Below are positions 52,541 to 61,854 of a stretch of DNA of 64,000 nt, piece after piece. The notes under the pieces were generated by a model. The model saw only the letters and a list, made by a program, of their open reading frames with translations, was not told the DNA's origin and made no database searches. Position numbers and translations under genes: made by a program. The stretch lies in assembly GCF_003955665.1 (NCBI RefSeq), contig NZ_RXHU01000015.1:310001-374000 (forward strand), read 5' to 3'. This DNA is from Paenibacillus whitsoniae. Lineage in GTDB: Bacteria; Bacillota; Bacilli; Paenibacillales; NBRC-103111. Each line of letters begins with the position of its first letter. Position 1 is the stretch's first letter.

Positions 52541-55500
52541 TTATCGCTGTTTGAAAAGGTAGTTGTAAATCACTTGTGCCGTTTCAGCCCGATTCGCTTC
52601 GATACGTGGACCAAATTGGCGATCCGCCTGCCCTGTCATCAAACCTAGCTCAATGGCTTGATTAATACCGTTCCTAGCCCACTCTGCAGCATTATCGCCA
52701 TCTGCATATCCGACCAGCAAGTCACTGTGTGAAGTCGGGGCGCCATACCGGTATGAATAAGCTCTGACCATCAACACAGCCATTTCCTCACGGGTAATGA
52801 GGCTGTCAGGAGCAAAGCTATCCCCTGATACGCCTTGTATCAAACCCGAGTGGTACGCGATTTGCAGCTCCTTCTTGTACCATGCATTCTCCGGAACGTC
52901 CTTGAAAGGAAGCTTATCTTGCGTCGCATCTTGCAAACCGAGCAACCGAACGAGCAGCACGGCAAATTCTGCACGAGTTGTTGGAGCGTCCGGCGCATAC
53001 AGGCTCTCGGTCTGGCCTTGAACAATATGCTTAGCCGTTAGTACATGGAGCGCCTGATAAGCCCAATGATCAGGTCCGACATCGGAATACGTCTTGTCGA
53101 AAGTCATCACCGCATAGCGGCTAAAATGACTGACTGCGGCAGTGATCTTCCCTTGTTTCCCTCGGTCAGTTTCACCGCCGATATAGTCCCAGTTACCGCT
53201 TTGTTCATTATCGTAATAGATGCCCAGCAGCTCAATGTCTACGCCATTTTCATTAATTGGGAGCTCGATCAGTACCGGCTCCGCAAAAGCCGATGGCTTT
53301 ACGCTTCGTTCGCCGCTGCCCACCTTCAACTCGAAGCGGAAGCTTGCGCCCTGAAGCTGCAGCCCTTGACGCGAAGAACTTGCTTGTGCCAACTCGCGTT
53401 CGCTTCCAGTTTCCGACTGGACCCTGAATACGATATATCCGCCGCTTTTCTCCTGCTCGCTCAACAGCTTGCCTAATTGCTCCAGATTAGCTGCCGGGAT
53501 CACCGCTGAGACACCCGCTGCAGCCGAGTCGATGCGCAGATCCTCACCATTCAACAGCGAGGACGCGTTAATTGGCAAAATAACCTCTGTCTTCGTCGGA
53601 TCCAGTGCAATGATCTTCTTGCCTGCCGTCAGACCGGCAAGCTCCTGCACGCTGACGACCCGCCGTTCCGCTGTACCGACTGGCGTCTGCTCAACCGGTG
53701 CTATGGATGGCGAAGATGGCGCCGAACCGCCGCAGTTGCTGCAACCGGATTCCACAGCTTTCGTAAGGAGCGCTGTGTAAAGTCCGCGCTCGCTCCAATT
53801 ACCGGCGGCGTCACGGGCATGGACGATGAAGGTATACGGCGTATTCGGCGTCAGACCCGTAATGAGCTGGCTTGAAGCCGCCGTATACACACTGTTGTAG
53901 ACGCTGCCGGTTACGATGCCGTCCGCCATGCCATAGACCGCCCCGCTGACGCTGGTGTAAACAGCACCGGAAACGCTCGCCGACACGTGCTCGCCGTAAA
54001 TAATCTGATACCCCGTCACCGCCGTATCGTCTTGTGCAGTCGTCCAGCTCAGCGACACGCGATCCGTCCCCACATCTGCTGCGGTCACACGCGCATCAGC
54101 TGGCCAAACTGGAGCTGCCATGTCAACCGTTGGCTCGACCGGTGTTGGCGGCGTGTAGTGAATGAATGCGAATGCGTCATACAGCGCTGTGTTTTTCGAA
54201 TCGGCCGTCCCTTGGGTCCACTGGATAAAATCGTCTCGGCCGTTCTGAAGGTCGGCATCATTGACAGCCACGTTAAAGCCGATCTTTCCGCCGAGTTGCG
54301 GCTTCAAGTCTTTGACATAGGATGCCGGAATTTTCAATTCGTAAATTGTTCGATGAGCGGCTTCGTCCCGAATGGCCTGGAATGGCGTCTGTCCGCTGAT
54401 GTCGCCGTTCGGGTTCGGCTGCGACGAGTTGAAAATGTTAACGAGCGGCCTGCCGTCATCCGTCAGCGCAAAGCCCCATTCCGTATCATCTGCACCGTAA
54501 GGAGCCTCCCGATTATTTAGCGGGTCAAGGCTGACTTGAACAGAGTCGTTCTTCCACATGTTGGCAGCATTCTCAGACTGCTTGTGAATGTCGTCTTGCA
54601 CCGAAACCGCGACGTACATGCCGTCTGGAGCCCACTTGGCGTACGCCGTCGCTTCGAGATTAGCGGGATCGCGATAACCGCTTGAATGCTGCGACTTGCT
54701 GCGCAGATGAAACGGGAACGCATCTTGCCAATCGCTTAAGTCACCGTCAATTGTAATGACGCCAGCTTCCTGAATGAGGTTGAATTCGAGCGGTAGCGCC
54801 GGGTCGTGGTAAATCACTTTATTCCGTGACGTCTCTTCGATTTGCATATCTACCGTATATTCATTGAACGGAACCGGTTGATGATAATTCCACTGGAAGT
54901 CCATTCTCGCAACGCTGCCCTTTTGCAAATTGCTGAACGTGTCAGTCGTAACTGGTTCTAAAAAGACACCGTCTGGTCCTTTGATTGTCACTTTTCCCGT
55001 CTTGGCGAAAGACGATGTTCCCGTCAGCTGCACGGACAGCACATCCAGTTGTTCGATCGTCATCTTCGCGGGAAGCAATTTTACATCCAGACCGTCCTCC
55101 ACCGTCAACTGTACATTCTTCACGTCGAACGGCGCTCCATGATGCAAAATATCAAAACGAACATCATAGCGTCCCTTGAGCGTATTCTCCGGCACGAGCA
55201 CAGAATATGGGGTGTCCAGCGAGCTTTGTGCCGGAATGGTCAGCACGGATGACGCCGGAGCCGATTGTGACGCTTCCCAGCCGTCCGGTACTTTCAACTG
55301 CACCGTCACCTCTTGGGGAGCATCCGTATTGTTCACAAGAGATAACGTCAGCGTATTCGCGTAGCCTGCTTCGCCGTTAGCTTGCGTCGGCACAACGTTG
55401 GCCAGCACGCCGATGAATTTTGCCCCTTCGGAATCGATGATCGCCGTTGCCGCATTCGTGAACTCGCGCGCCAGCACATTGTACGCATAGCTTTCTGCGT

Positions 55501-58500
55501 AACTGCCCCGGCTCTGTGCAGCTTCCGCCAACCTGCCGTATCGGTTCAGTCGCAGCACTGCCGCCGTCGAGATCGGCATCACACTATAATCGCCTTTCTT
55601 GGCATTGAATGCCGTTGTCGTCGCCTGCACGGCGGACGCGTAATCCAGATGGTTCGAGCCTAGGCCATGGAGAGCGTAAACCAATGCGACAGATGTGCTT
55701 TCCGCCATATTGTACAGTGCCTCAAGCGCTACATAACCGGGAGCCTGCTCCAAGGAGCCGTCCTTGATCTGACCGGCAATTTGTGCCATCAAAGCGTAAA
55801 TATCCTTGATGCCCTGCTCGACTCCCGCAGCCTGGCTGCCGCTGGCCATCGCAGACGCAAGCTGCGTCTGAATGCGATTCAGCTCCGCCAAATCGGCCGC
55901 AATCACAGCGCCGCCGCCCGACTTCTGCGCCAAGATCAGCTTGCCCTCCGCTTGCTGCCGCTTGCTGCTCAGCAGCTTCACTGCGGACTTGAAGACAAAA
56001 TCGGCGGAAGCGCCTGTTATATATATTGGCGAGCCAGATACCGTAAGCTGCACATCGCCATTGGCGGCAGATTGAACGGGCTCATTGACGCCGTTAATAT
56101 TCTTGACGCTCGCGCCGGCTGGGCTGAATGGAAGCGTAATCGTGCTAACCGGTGGCTTGACGGCCGGATTGTCTTTGTGATCCACCTTTTTCCAGGCAAC
56201 CACAACCGGTACGCCATCATTCAAAAATACTTGAACGGCGACATCGGGATCTGACGTATCCCACGTTCCGATATACTTGGCCTGATCCAGTGTCGTCATC
56301 AGCTGATTAACGGCGGCGTAAGCCAGCTTCGGCCTGCCGTCATTGTCTGTGATCCCCCAGAAAATATCGTAGTACCTGTCATCCGTGCCGTCGTTTTTGT
56401 AATTGTAATACTCGTAAGCTTTCACTTGATCGGTGACCATGTAGTTCAGGAATGCACGCACGATGTAGTCCCGCTGCGTCTCTTCCGATACCGACGGATA
56501 GCCCGCTTTGGCCGTCGGCCAGCCGCCCTCAGTTAAGTAGTAATCTTTCCATCCGCCGTAAGCGTTAACAAGATCTTTAACGCCATCCATCATCGCCTGT
56601 AAATTGCCGTCAGGCATCGAATTGTACACGTACGGATGATAGGAGTACGCGTCGGCATAATCAAATGAACCGGCTTCCAGTTCTTTCGGCAATACGCTGC
56701 GCACGCTAGAGGTATGATCCCCTGCAAGCAGCATCGCGTCTGGATCAGCCTTCTTCATATTCAGATAAGCCACTTTTTGCAATTGAACGAACTCACTGGG
56801 TACATAAGGTTTGGAGAATATCTCCGGTTCGTTCGGCATTTCCCATTGCCGGATTCGGCCCTTATACCGGTTTACGGTGTTCGCAACGAAGTCGCCCAAT
56901 GCCTTCAGTGAAGAGGTTGTATTGACGGTTCCTTCCTGATAATAAGCATTTCTATCGATGCCGAGCACGGTAATCTGGTTGAACCCGTAGGAAAAGAGTT
57001 TATCCAACTGCTGGTCAACTCTGCTGTAGTCGTACACGGGGTTCCCCGATGCGTTCTGTGCATGTTTATCAACATCGTCCCACGTAATGCCTGAACGATG
57101 AGAGCGCGCACCTAACTTGCGAGCACCATCGATAATATCGTCGTTCCAGTTGAGCGCATAGTGCGTGTTCAGACCGAACTTGCTCTCATTGTCCAGGTCG
57201 GGCGTTTGCACCGGCGCAGCCTTATTCACGACCACAAGCCTCATTTTTTTCGACTTGGAAGGCTGTGTGATGCCATCCACCTTAAATTGTGCCGATACTT
57301 CGTAAGTTCCGATATCGCGGATATTTGGCGTGAACGCCTCTGTGTCGGTTGTCTTTGCGTATTTGTCCAAATTGTACGTCTTCGTGCCGGAAGCAACGAC
57401 CGCTTGGTTGCCATCCGCTCGACGTACCGTGTAATCAATTTGAATTGCATGCGCTTCCGCACCAGCTTCCAGTGCCAGCTTGAACCCCGGCGGCTCCGCT
57501 TGCGTATAGATACCTGCGTAATTGCCGGACGGCTGCAGATCAATGACATAGGGGGACTGAATCGGTTCGATGTCCAAGTTATCAATCAAGAGATTGATAC
57601 CGCCGACCACATTCCACTGAAAATATCCTTTTTTCAGCGCTAGGGGATCGGAATCATCTCCGCTAGCGATCTCCACACCGTCAATGAACAACTTGTGCGT
57701 AATTCCGCTGATGCGCAGCTCGTAGTCGTGCCATTCATCCAGCAGCGACTTTACATAGTTGGCAATGTAATAGTTACCGCCGAGCGTCGTTTTGCGCATG
57801 AGGAAATACTTGGAGTTATGCGTCGCCCACTCTAATGCATTATTGTTGGCATCATCCGTCGCACGGTAGCGAAAACGCCATGTATTTTGGACTGCCGTGC
57901 TCGTCCGCTCATATTTGGCTTTAAACTTGACGACAAAATTGTCCGCATTTTGATACATCGGCAAGTTCAGCTTGGCACTGCCCGAACCATTCAGGTTGAA
58001 TACCTTGTTGCCGTCAGGCAACTGTATGACCCTGGTGTTGCCGCCCACTTTCCAACCGGCAGGCGCCGCATTCACCGTTTCACCTTCAAAATCATTCACA
58101 TACGGCACAATCTCCCCGATAGAAACCGTCATGGCTCCCGTCCCCGGATAGCGTGTCGTTCGGCCTTCACCATCCTGAGCCGTCAAGTAGTAACGAATGT
58201 GGCTGAACTGGTTCGTGCCAGCAATCGTCCCCGTATACGGGCCGTTTCCGCTGCCTGTCGCTTGAATGGCCTGATCAAGAGCTTCGTCTCCATAACCGTA
58301 ATGGATTTCAGCGGATACAGGTGATCTCGAGCCCGTCAGCGTAAATGAAACCGGTAAATCGGCATAATACGGAATTTCTGACATAGGCGTATGCTCGATC
58401 GTAAAGGCAGGCTGGGCGACAATTGGCGAAACCGTCAATTGGTCAACATTTAAGCTGACAGCCGGGCCGATACTTTTTACAGAAAAGCCGACTCCTCCCT

Positions 58501-59059
58501 CAATCAACGATGTATCAGTGAAAGTTGTCACCGCAACCCCGTCTATGGAAAGCTTAAAGTTGCTTCCCTTAACCTCAATTTGATATTGATGCCAATCTGT
58601 CAGATTGAATCCAGAGATAGCTGAGCCGATATCTACAGGTGTGCCAACCTGAACGTTAGTTGATGAGTTAGGATATTTCCACAGCTCAACGGATTTTGTA
58701 TTTTTAAATTCCAAAAAGTAATAATTCGTGCCGGACGAATACCGGAATATAGCACGGAACCGATCTCCCTTTGCTGAAAATCCGACGTTGTAATCGGTAG
58801 AACTGTATGGAAGCTTGGAAGATTTGACCACCGCACGCTGCGGCGATGTTGTCGATGTCGCCCCTTTCAATTGCGCAGCTTCTCCACTTCCTTCAATCGT
58901 CCATGCTGTACTGCCAAATAAATCCCAATTGCCTAATCCACCTGCGAAGCTGTCCGTAAATAGCGGGGTCGCCTCAGTCGCTTCAGCGCTTAACGAGTAC
59001 CATGGCAAGAGAAGAACAGCAAGAAGCAAACATAAAGCCCGAATCCAATTTCTTTTCAT
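52541..59059 (-). CDS. SLH-anchored multidomain surface protein with clan GH-A glycosidase domain
   Basis: A 2172-residue exported protein; the ATG follows AGGAGGTGA. In order: signal peptide (1-27); LamG-like domain (about 35-215); Ig-like domain; second LamG-like domain (about 316-500); beta domain; TIM barrel (about 625-960), with acid/base Glu in WEMPNEPEIF (about 742) and nucleophile Glu in YYLTEGGWPT (about 843), fitting clan GH-A (GH39- or GH5-like); helical region; NEW3-like domain (about 1280-1400); CBM9-like domain (about 1440-1636); FN3 (about 1665-1780) with a Val/Tyr-repeat insertion near 1690-1726; a CSNC-containing linker; an uncharacterised beta domain; and three SLH repeats (about 1990-2172) starting YSDVGPDHWAYQAL. 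The SLH repeats hold it to secondary wall polymer. It leads an operon with GH36. Confidence 0.87.
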   Translation of the reverse strand: MKRNWIRALCLLLAVLLLPWYSLSAEATEATPLFTDSFAGGLGNWDLFGSTAWTIEGSGEAAQLKGATSTTSPQRAVVKSSKLPYSSTDYNVGFSAKGDRFRAIFRYSSGTNYYFLEFKNTKSVELWKYPNSSTNVQVGTPVDIGSAISGFNLTDWHQYQIEVKGSNFKLSIDGVAVTTFTDTSLIEGGVGFSVKSIGPAVSLNVDQLTVSPIVAQPAFTIEHTPMSEIPYYADLPVSFTLTGSRSPVSAEIHYGYGDEALDQAIQATGSGNGPYTGTIAGTNQFSHIRYYLTAQDGEGRTTRYPGTGAMTVSIGEIVPYVNDFEGETVNAAPAGWKVGGNTRVIQLPDGNKVFNLNGSGSAKLNLPMYQNADNFVVKFKAKYERTSTAVQNTWRFRYRATDDANNNALEWATHNSKYFLMRKTTLGGNYYIANYVKSLLDEWHDYELRISGITHKLFIDGVEIASGDDSDPLALKKGYFQWNVVGGINLLIDNLDIEPIQSPYVIDLQPSGNYAGIYTQAEPPGFKLALEAGAEAHAIQIDYTVRRADGNQAVVASGTKTYNLDKYAKTTDTEAFTPNIRDIGTYEVSAQFKVDGITQPSKSKKMRLVVVNKAAPVQTPDLDNESKFGLNTHYALNWNDDIIDGARKLGARSHRSGITWDDVDKHAQNASGNPVYDYSRVDQQLDKLFSYGFNQITVLGIDRNAYYQEGTVNTTSSLKALGDFVANTVNRYKGRIRQWEMPNEPEIFSKPYVPSEFVQLQKVAYLNMKKADPDAMLLAGDHTSSVRSVLPKELEAGSFDYADAYSYHPYVYNSMPDGNLQAMMDGVKDLVNAYGGWKDYYLTEGGWPTAKAGYPSVSEETQRDYIVRAFLNYMVTDQVKAYEYYNYKNDGTDDRYYDIFWGITDNDGRPKLAYAAVNQLMTTLDQAKYIGTWDTSDPDVAVQVFLNDGVPVVVAWKKVDHKDNPAVKPPVSTITLPFSPAGASVKNINGVNEPVQSAANGDVQLTVSGSPIYITGASADFVFKSAVKLLSSKRQQAEGKLILAQKSGGGAVIAADLAELNRIQTQLASAMASGSQAAGVEQGIKDIYALMAQIAGQIKDGSLEQAPGYVALEALYNMAESTSVALVYALHGLGSNHLDYASAVQATTTAFNAKKGDYSVMPISTAAVLRLNRYGRLAEAAQSRGSYAESYAYNVLAREFTNAATAIIDSEGAKFIGVLANVVPTQANGEAGYANTLTLSLVNNTDAPQEVTVQLKVPDGWEASQSAPASSVLTIPAQSSLDTPYSVLVPENTLKGRYDVRFDILHHGAPFDVKNVQLTVEDGLDVKLLPAKMTIEQLDVLSVQLTGTSSFAKTGKVTIKGPDGVFLEPVTTDTFSNLQKGSVARMDFQWNYHQPVPFNEYTVDMQIEETSRNKVIYHDPALPLEFNLIQEAGVITIDGDLSDWQDAFPFHLRSKSQHSSGYRDPANLEATAYAKWAPDGMYVAVSVQDDIHKQSENAANMWKNDSVQVSLDPLNNREAPYGADDTEWGFALTDDGRPLVNIFNSSQPNPNGDISGQTPFQAIRDEAAHRTIYELKIPASYVKDLKPQLGGKIGFNVAVNDADLQNGRDDFIQWTQGTADSKNTALYDAFAFIHYTPPTPVEPTVDMAAPVWPADARVTAADVGTDRVSLSWTTAQDDTAVTGYQIIYGEHVSASVSGAVYTSVSGAVYGMADGIVTGSVYNSVYTAASSQLITGLTPNTPYTFIVHARDAAGNWSERGLYTALLTKAVESGCSNCGGSAPSSPSIAPVEQTPVGTAERRVVSVQELAGLTAGKKIIALDPTKTEVILPINASSLLNGEDLRIDSAAAGVSAVIPAANLEQLGKLLSEQEKSGGYIVFRVQSETGSERELAQASSSRQGLQLQGASFRFELKVGSGERSVKPSAFAEPVLIELPINENGVDIELLGIYYDNEQSGNWDYIGGETDRGKQGKITAAVSHFSRYAVMTFDKTYSDVGPDHWAYQALHVLTAKHIVQGQTESLYAPDAPTTRAEFAVLLVRLLGLQDATQDKLPFKDVPENAWYKKELQIAYHSGLIQGVSGDSFAPDSLITREEMAVLMVRAYSYRYGAPTSHSDLLVGYADGDNAAEWARNGINQAIELGLMTGQADRQFGPRIEANRAETAQVIYNYLFKQR

Positions 59060-59274
59060 ACGCTAATTCACCTCCTAAATGTGTAACAAGAGCTCCCACC
59101 TCTACTGGCAAACCGTAAGTGGCGGGAGATATTCAATACTTCTGGTGAGTCCAATAAAGAAAGTGCTTACATTTGTAAGATTATATAGGAAGTCAAGAGG
59201 CGGAAAAACCGGAGAAAAGGACGATTCCACCCGGGAAAAGTCTTAATTATGATTCGTCCTGTTTTAAAGTGCAA
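59060..59274. other. Intergenic region upstream of the giant SLH gene
   Basis: No gene is seen. On the minus strand it holds a consensus -10 TATAAT (59180-59185) with a poor -35 and a cre-like site just downstream (59158-59171). The remainder has no recognised structure. Confidence 0.5.
59158..59171 (-). promoter_or_regulatory. cre-like site upstream of the giant SLH gene
   Basis: TGTAAGCACTTTCT on the minus strand differs from the CcpA cre consensus at one core position (CA for CG). It lies just downstream of the TATAAT at 59180-59185, the position where CcpA acts as a roadblock. Confidence 0.4.
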
Positions 59275-59308
59275 GAAGCCAGCAAACTCAAGGGTTTGCT
59301 GGCTTTTC
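59275..59308 (-). terminator. Terminator after the GH43 gene
   Basis: AAGCCAGCAAAC pairs with GTTTGCTGGCTT around AAGG-like loop bases; flanked by TTTTCTT on the plus strand and CTTCTTG on the minus strand. It lies about 57 bases after the GH43 stop at 59365. The stem core matches the hairpin at 38604-38636. Confidence 0.7.
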
Positions 59309-59364
59309 TTATAAAATCCAAACCGCAGCGAATTACTCCTTTGTCATTCAACTATCGCTCCCGG

Positions 59365-61284
59365 TTAGTTTGGTATTAGTTTAATGTAATCGAGTGACAG
59401 ATCGTAGTCTGAACTGGAGGCATTTTTACCTGCAACGTTAAACTTGAATGATTTGTCGCCTGCTGAGCTGAAGGTGATCGTGGCCACATTCAGTTCCACA
59501 TAGTTAAATGCAGATGAATATAAATCCTGAACCGGACCGTGATTGATACCGTTAACCGATAACTGGAACTGTCCCCGGTTGTTCCCCTTTTTCACACCGA
59601 CCTTTACAATATAGCTGCGCGCTTCAGGCACATTCACTGTGTATGTCACATAGTCATTGACAGCATCGGCATTTAGTGCTGTTCCGTATCCACTACTCAG
59701 ATTAACATCCGTACCGTTTCCATTTCCGAACATGGCGTGTTTGTCCCCTGAGGTTGCGCTTACCATTAAGTTTTCTGTTTCATAGCGGCTGCTTTGAACG
59801 GAAATATTATCATATTTAGCAGTGGAATCATAGGTTCTAACTCCTACCGTCCCACTCTTATAGGCTGAATCCGTCACACTAAGCTTAGGCGTTGTCAGAT
59901 CACCAACATACACTTTAATAGCACTATCTTGCGCGACAATTTTAACATGATACTTTGTATTTGCCGTCAAGCTCATAGAAGCTGTGGAAAGCGATGTCCA
60001 GTTATTGTTTGCCTTCCCGATGATAACCTGCTGATTCGGAACATCGAGTCCGGCATAGTAGCCTTGGTAAGCATCCGCACCCGTTCCAGGATTGGATACC
60101 CTAAATACTAGACCCGCATTACCGGTCGAACCTGGTGTTACATCAGCTTCATAAATGACATCTGAGAAATTGCTGTCCAAAAGAGCTTTGGCTCCCGGAT
60201 TTGATGCTACATTATATTGACCGCCTGATGCTGTCCATGTACCGCCATATTGGGTCCATCCTGTATCATTACTGTCATCAAAATTATCTTCTAAGGCCAT
60301 TTCGACGGGTTTAATCGAATTATCAGGATTAAATTCAAATTTATCAAATGCCAGTACGCGTTGTGAACTGCTCAGGTAACGCTTATGGTAAAAAATGTAC
60401 CAATCATTTGTTGTAGGTGATTGAATAATGCCGTTATGACCAGGTCCATCAGCTGTTGTTGTATCGGTATGCAGCATGATTCCTTGCGGTACAAATGGTC
60501 CTGTTACAGAGGTGGACGTTGCATACATGACCTTATAAGAGGAATCTGCCCAAACGCCTGCAGCATAAGTCAAATAGTAAATCCCGTTTCGCTTAAACAC
60601 TTTTGGCGCTTCAAAATAATCATTAACGCCAGTTTTAGTGGGAGTAACTTTCTTATAGACGGTTCCATCCGACCATGTTCCCAGAGACTTCATGTCAGCG
60701 TTAAGCTTTACAACATTACACTCGCCCCAGCTGCCATAATACATATACGCCTGACCGTCGTCATCAATAAATACATCCTGATCCATTGGACCTGCGCCAT
60801 TTCTTACAACATTGATAAGGGGGGCGCCAATCGCATCGGTATAAGGACCTTGTGGATTATCAGCGACCGCAACACCGATTCCGCCTAGTTGCCCATCGCC
60901 ATTGATGGCGTTAGCAGCAAAATAGATGTAGTATTTCCCATCGCGATAAGCCCCGCTTGGTGCCCACAATGAATGTTGAATCCAAGATACATTGGCCGAA
61001 CTGATGACATTCGAATATTTGGTCCAATTGACCATGTCCGTTGAAGAGAAGATGTCCACCGATTTGGCGCCAGTGCCAGATTCACCAACTTGAGTCGAAC
61101 GAGTCGGATACACCCAATAGGTCCCATTAAAATTTTGTACATCAGGATCAGCGTAATAACCATCCGCAAATTGTGGACCATTGTGAATCGGAGCAGCATT
61201 AGCTAGTCCCGGTAACGATACGATCAAGCCAAATATAATCGAAAAGCAAAACAATACATAATTTGATTTTTTAATTTTCCCCAT
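59365..61284 (-). CDS. Secreted GH43 family glycosidase with LamG-like and C-terminal binding domains
   Basis: A 639-residue exported enzyme; ATG at 61284 (or the adjacent ATG at 61287) follows AAAGGAGG and gives a signal peptide ending near GLANAAP. The propeller (about residues 35-320) has the three GH43 acids: base Asp in DGYYADPDVQN, Asp in GAGPMDQDVFIDDDG, and acid Glu in YFEAPKVFKRNG. A LamG-like domain (about 335-490) and a jelly-roll domain ending in LDYIKLIP (about 500-639) follow, both probable carbohydrate-binding modules. GH43 enzymes are mostly arabinofuranosidases, xylosidases or arabinanases; the exact one is not readable. A cre site lies upstream. Confidence 0.9.
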   Translation of the reverse strand: MGKIKKSNYVLFCFSIIFGLIVSLPGLANAAPIHNGPQFADGYYADPDVQNFNGTYWVYPTRSTQVGESGTGAKSVDIFSSTDMVNWTKYSNVISSANVSWIQHSLWAPSGAYRDGKYYIYFAANAINGDGQLGGIGVAVADNPQGPYTDAIGAPLINVVRNGAGPMDQDVFIDDDGQAYMYYGSWGECNVVKLNADMKSLGTWSDGTVYKKVTPTKTGVNDYFEAPKVFKRNGIYYLTYAAGVWADSSYKVMYATSTSVTGPFVPQGIMLHTDTTTADGPGHNGIIQSPTTNDWYIFYHKRYLSSSQRVLAFDKFEFNPDNSIKPVEMALEDNFDDSNDTGWTQYGGTWTASGGQYNVASNPGAKALLDSNFSDVIYEADVTPGSTGNAGLVFRVSNPGTGADAYQGYYAGLDVPNQQVIIGKANNNWTSLSTASMSLTANTKYHVKIVAQDSAIKVYVGDLTTPKLSVTDSAYKSGTVGVRTYDSTAKYDNISVQSSRYETENLMVSATSGDKHAMFGNGNGTDVNLSSGYGTALNADAVNDYVTYTVNVPEARSYIVKVGVKKGNNRGQFQLSVNGINHGPVQDLYSSAFNYVELNVATITFSSAGDKSFKFNVAGKNASSSDYDLSLDYIKLIPN

Positions 61285-61287
61285 CAT

Positions 61288-61854
61288 ATAACCTCCTTTT
61301 ATCACTGACAGCTTACTCTTCTCAGTAAAAGAAAACGCTTACAAATTAATCGAAATTGAATTATTTTTCGCCTAATAAAATTAACCGTTACATATTTACC
61401 TCCTCCCAGAAACTGTATTTGCCACAGTTGCCTAGTTGCTTTGGATGCTAGGACCCATTGTTCTTTGAACTCTTTCTCTACGGCGATGTGGTCTCCGCTC
61501 AGCACAAATGTGCTCCGGAAGGAGTCCCTGTCGGTAATTCAAAACAGAGATCTCATGTAAAGTATTATACGCTCATAATTTTTATAAAAAATGTAATTTT
61601 TTAAATTACTTTTTGTAAAAAATTAAATTTGAGGAGATGACAAAGAAACCAAATGCACAAATGACAAAAGAGCTGTTAGGAGACAAATAAGTTTTGACAT
61701 TCAGCGTAACGCTTATGGTAACGTAGATTTTTTTCCTAACTCCCCCATTTCACGCATTCCTGTTTCACACTTTTTCCTTGATTTCCCCGTCATTTAAAGA
61801 GGAGGGATCCTCCTGGCAACACAATAGCCTTTGGGACCCCCCTCGTATATCGTT
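61288..61854. other. Long intergenic region between the GH43 and GH18-SLH genes
   Basis: About 570 bases, AT-rich, without a convincing gene. It holds a cre site (61330-61343), a very strong ribosome site followed by ATG-TAA (61388-61407), a GAGCACA/TGTGCTC hairpin near 61502-61516, and near 61800-61815 a short AGGAGG/CCTCCT hairpin that could end the GH18-SLH transcript. A 67-codon frame on the minus strand (61302-61505) is probably chance. Confidence 0.5.
61330..61343 (-). promoter_or_regulatory. CcpA cre site upstream of the GH43 gene
   Basis: TGTAAGCGTTTTCT on the minus strand fits the cre consensus. It lies about 45 bases before the start codon, so CcpA repression of this secreted enzyme is likely. 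Confidence 0.6.

Noticed and set aside
55667..56254. A 195-codon open frame on the plus strand inside the giant SLH gene
   Set aside because: It is antisense to a clearly coding region with recognisable domains, and its translation shows no domain or signal.
61302..61505. A 67-codon minus-strand frame upstream of the secreted GH43
   Set aside because: No ribosome site or recognisable motif, and it runs across the cre site and promoter region.
61695..61725. TTGACA with nearby TAACG repeats on the plus strand as a promoter
   Set aside because: No plus-strand gene follows, and the -10 spacing is poor.
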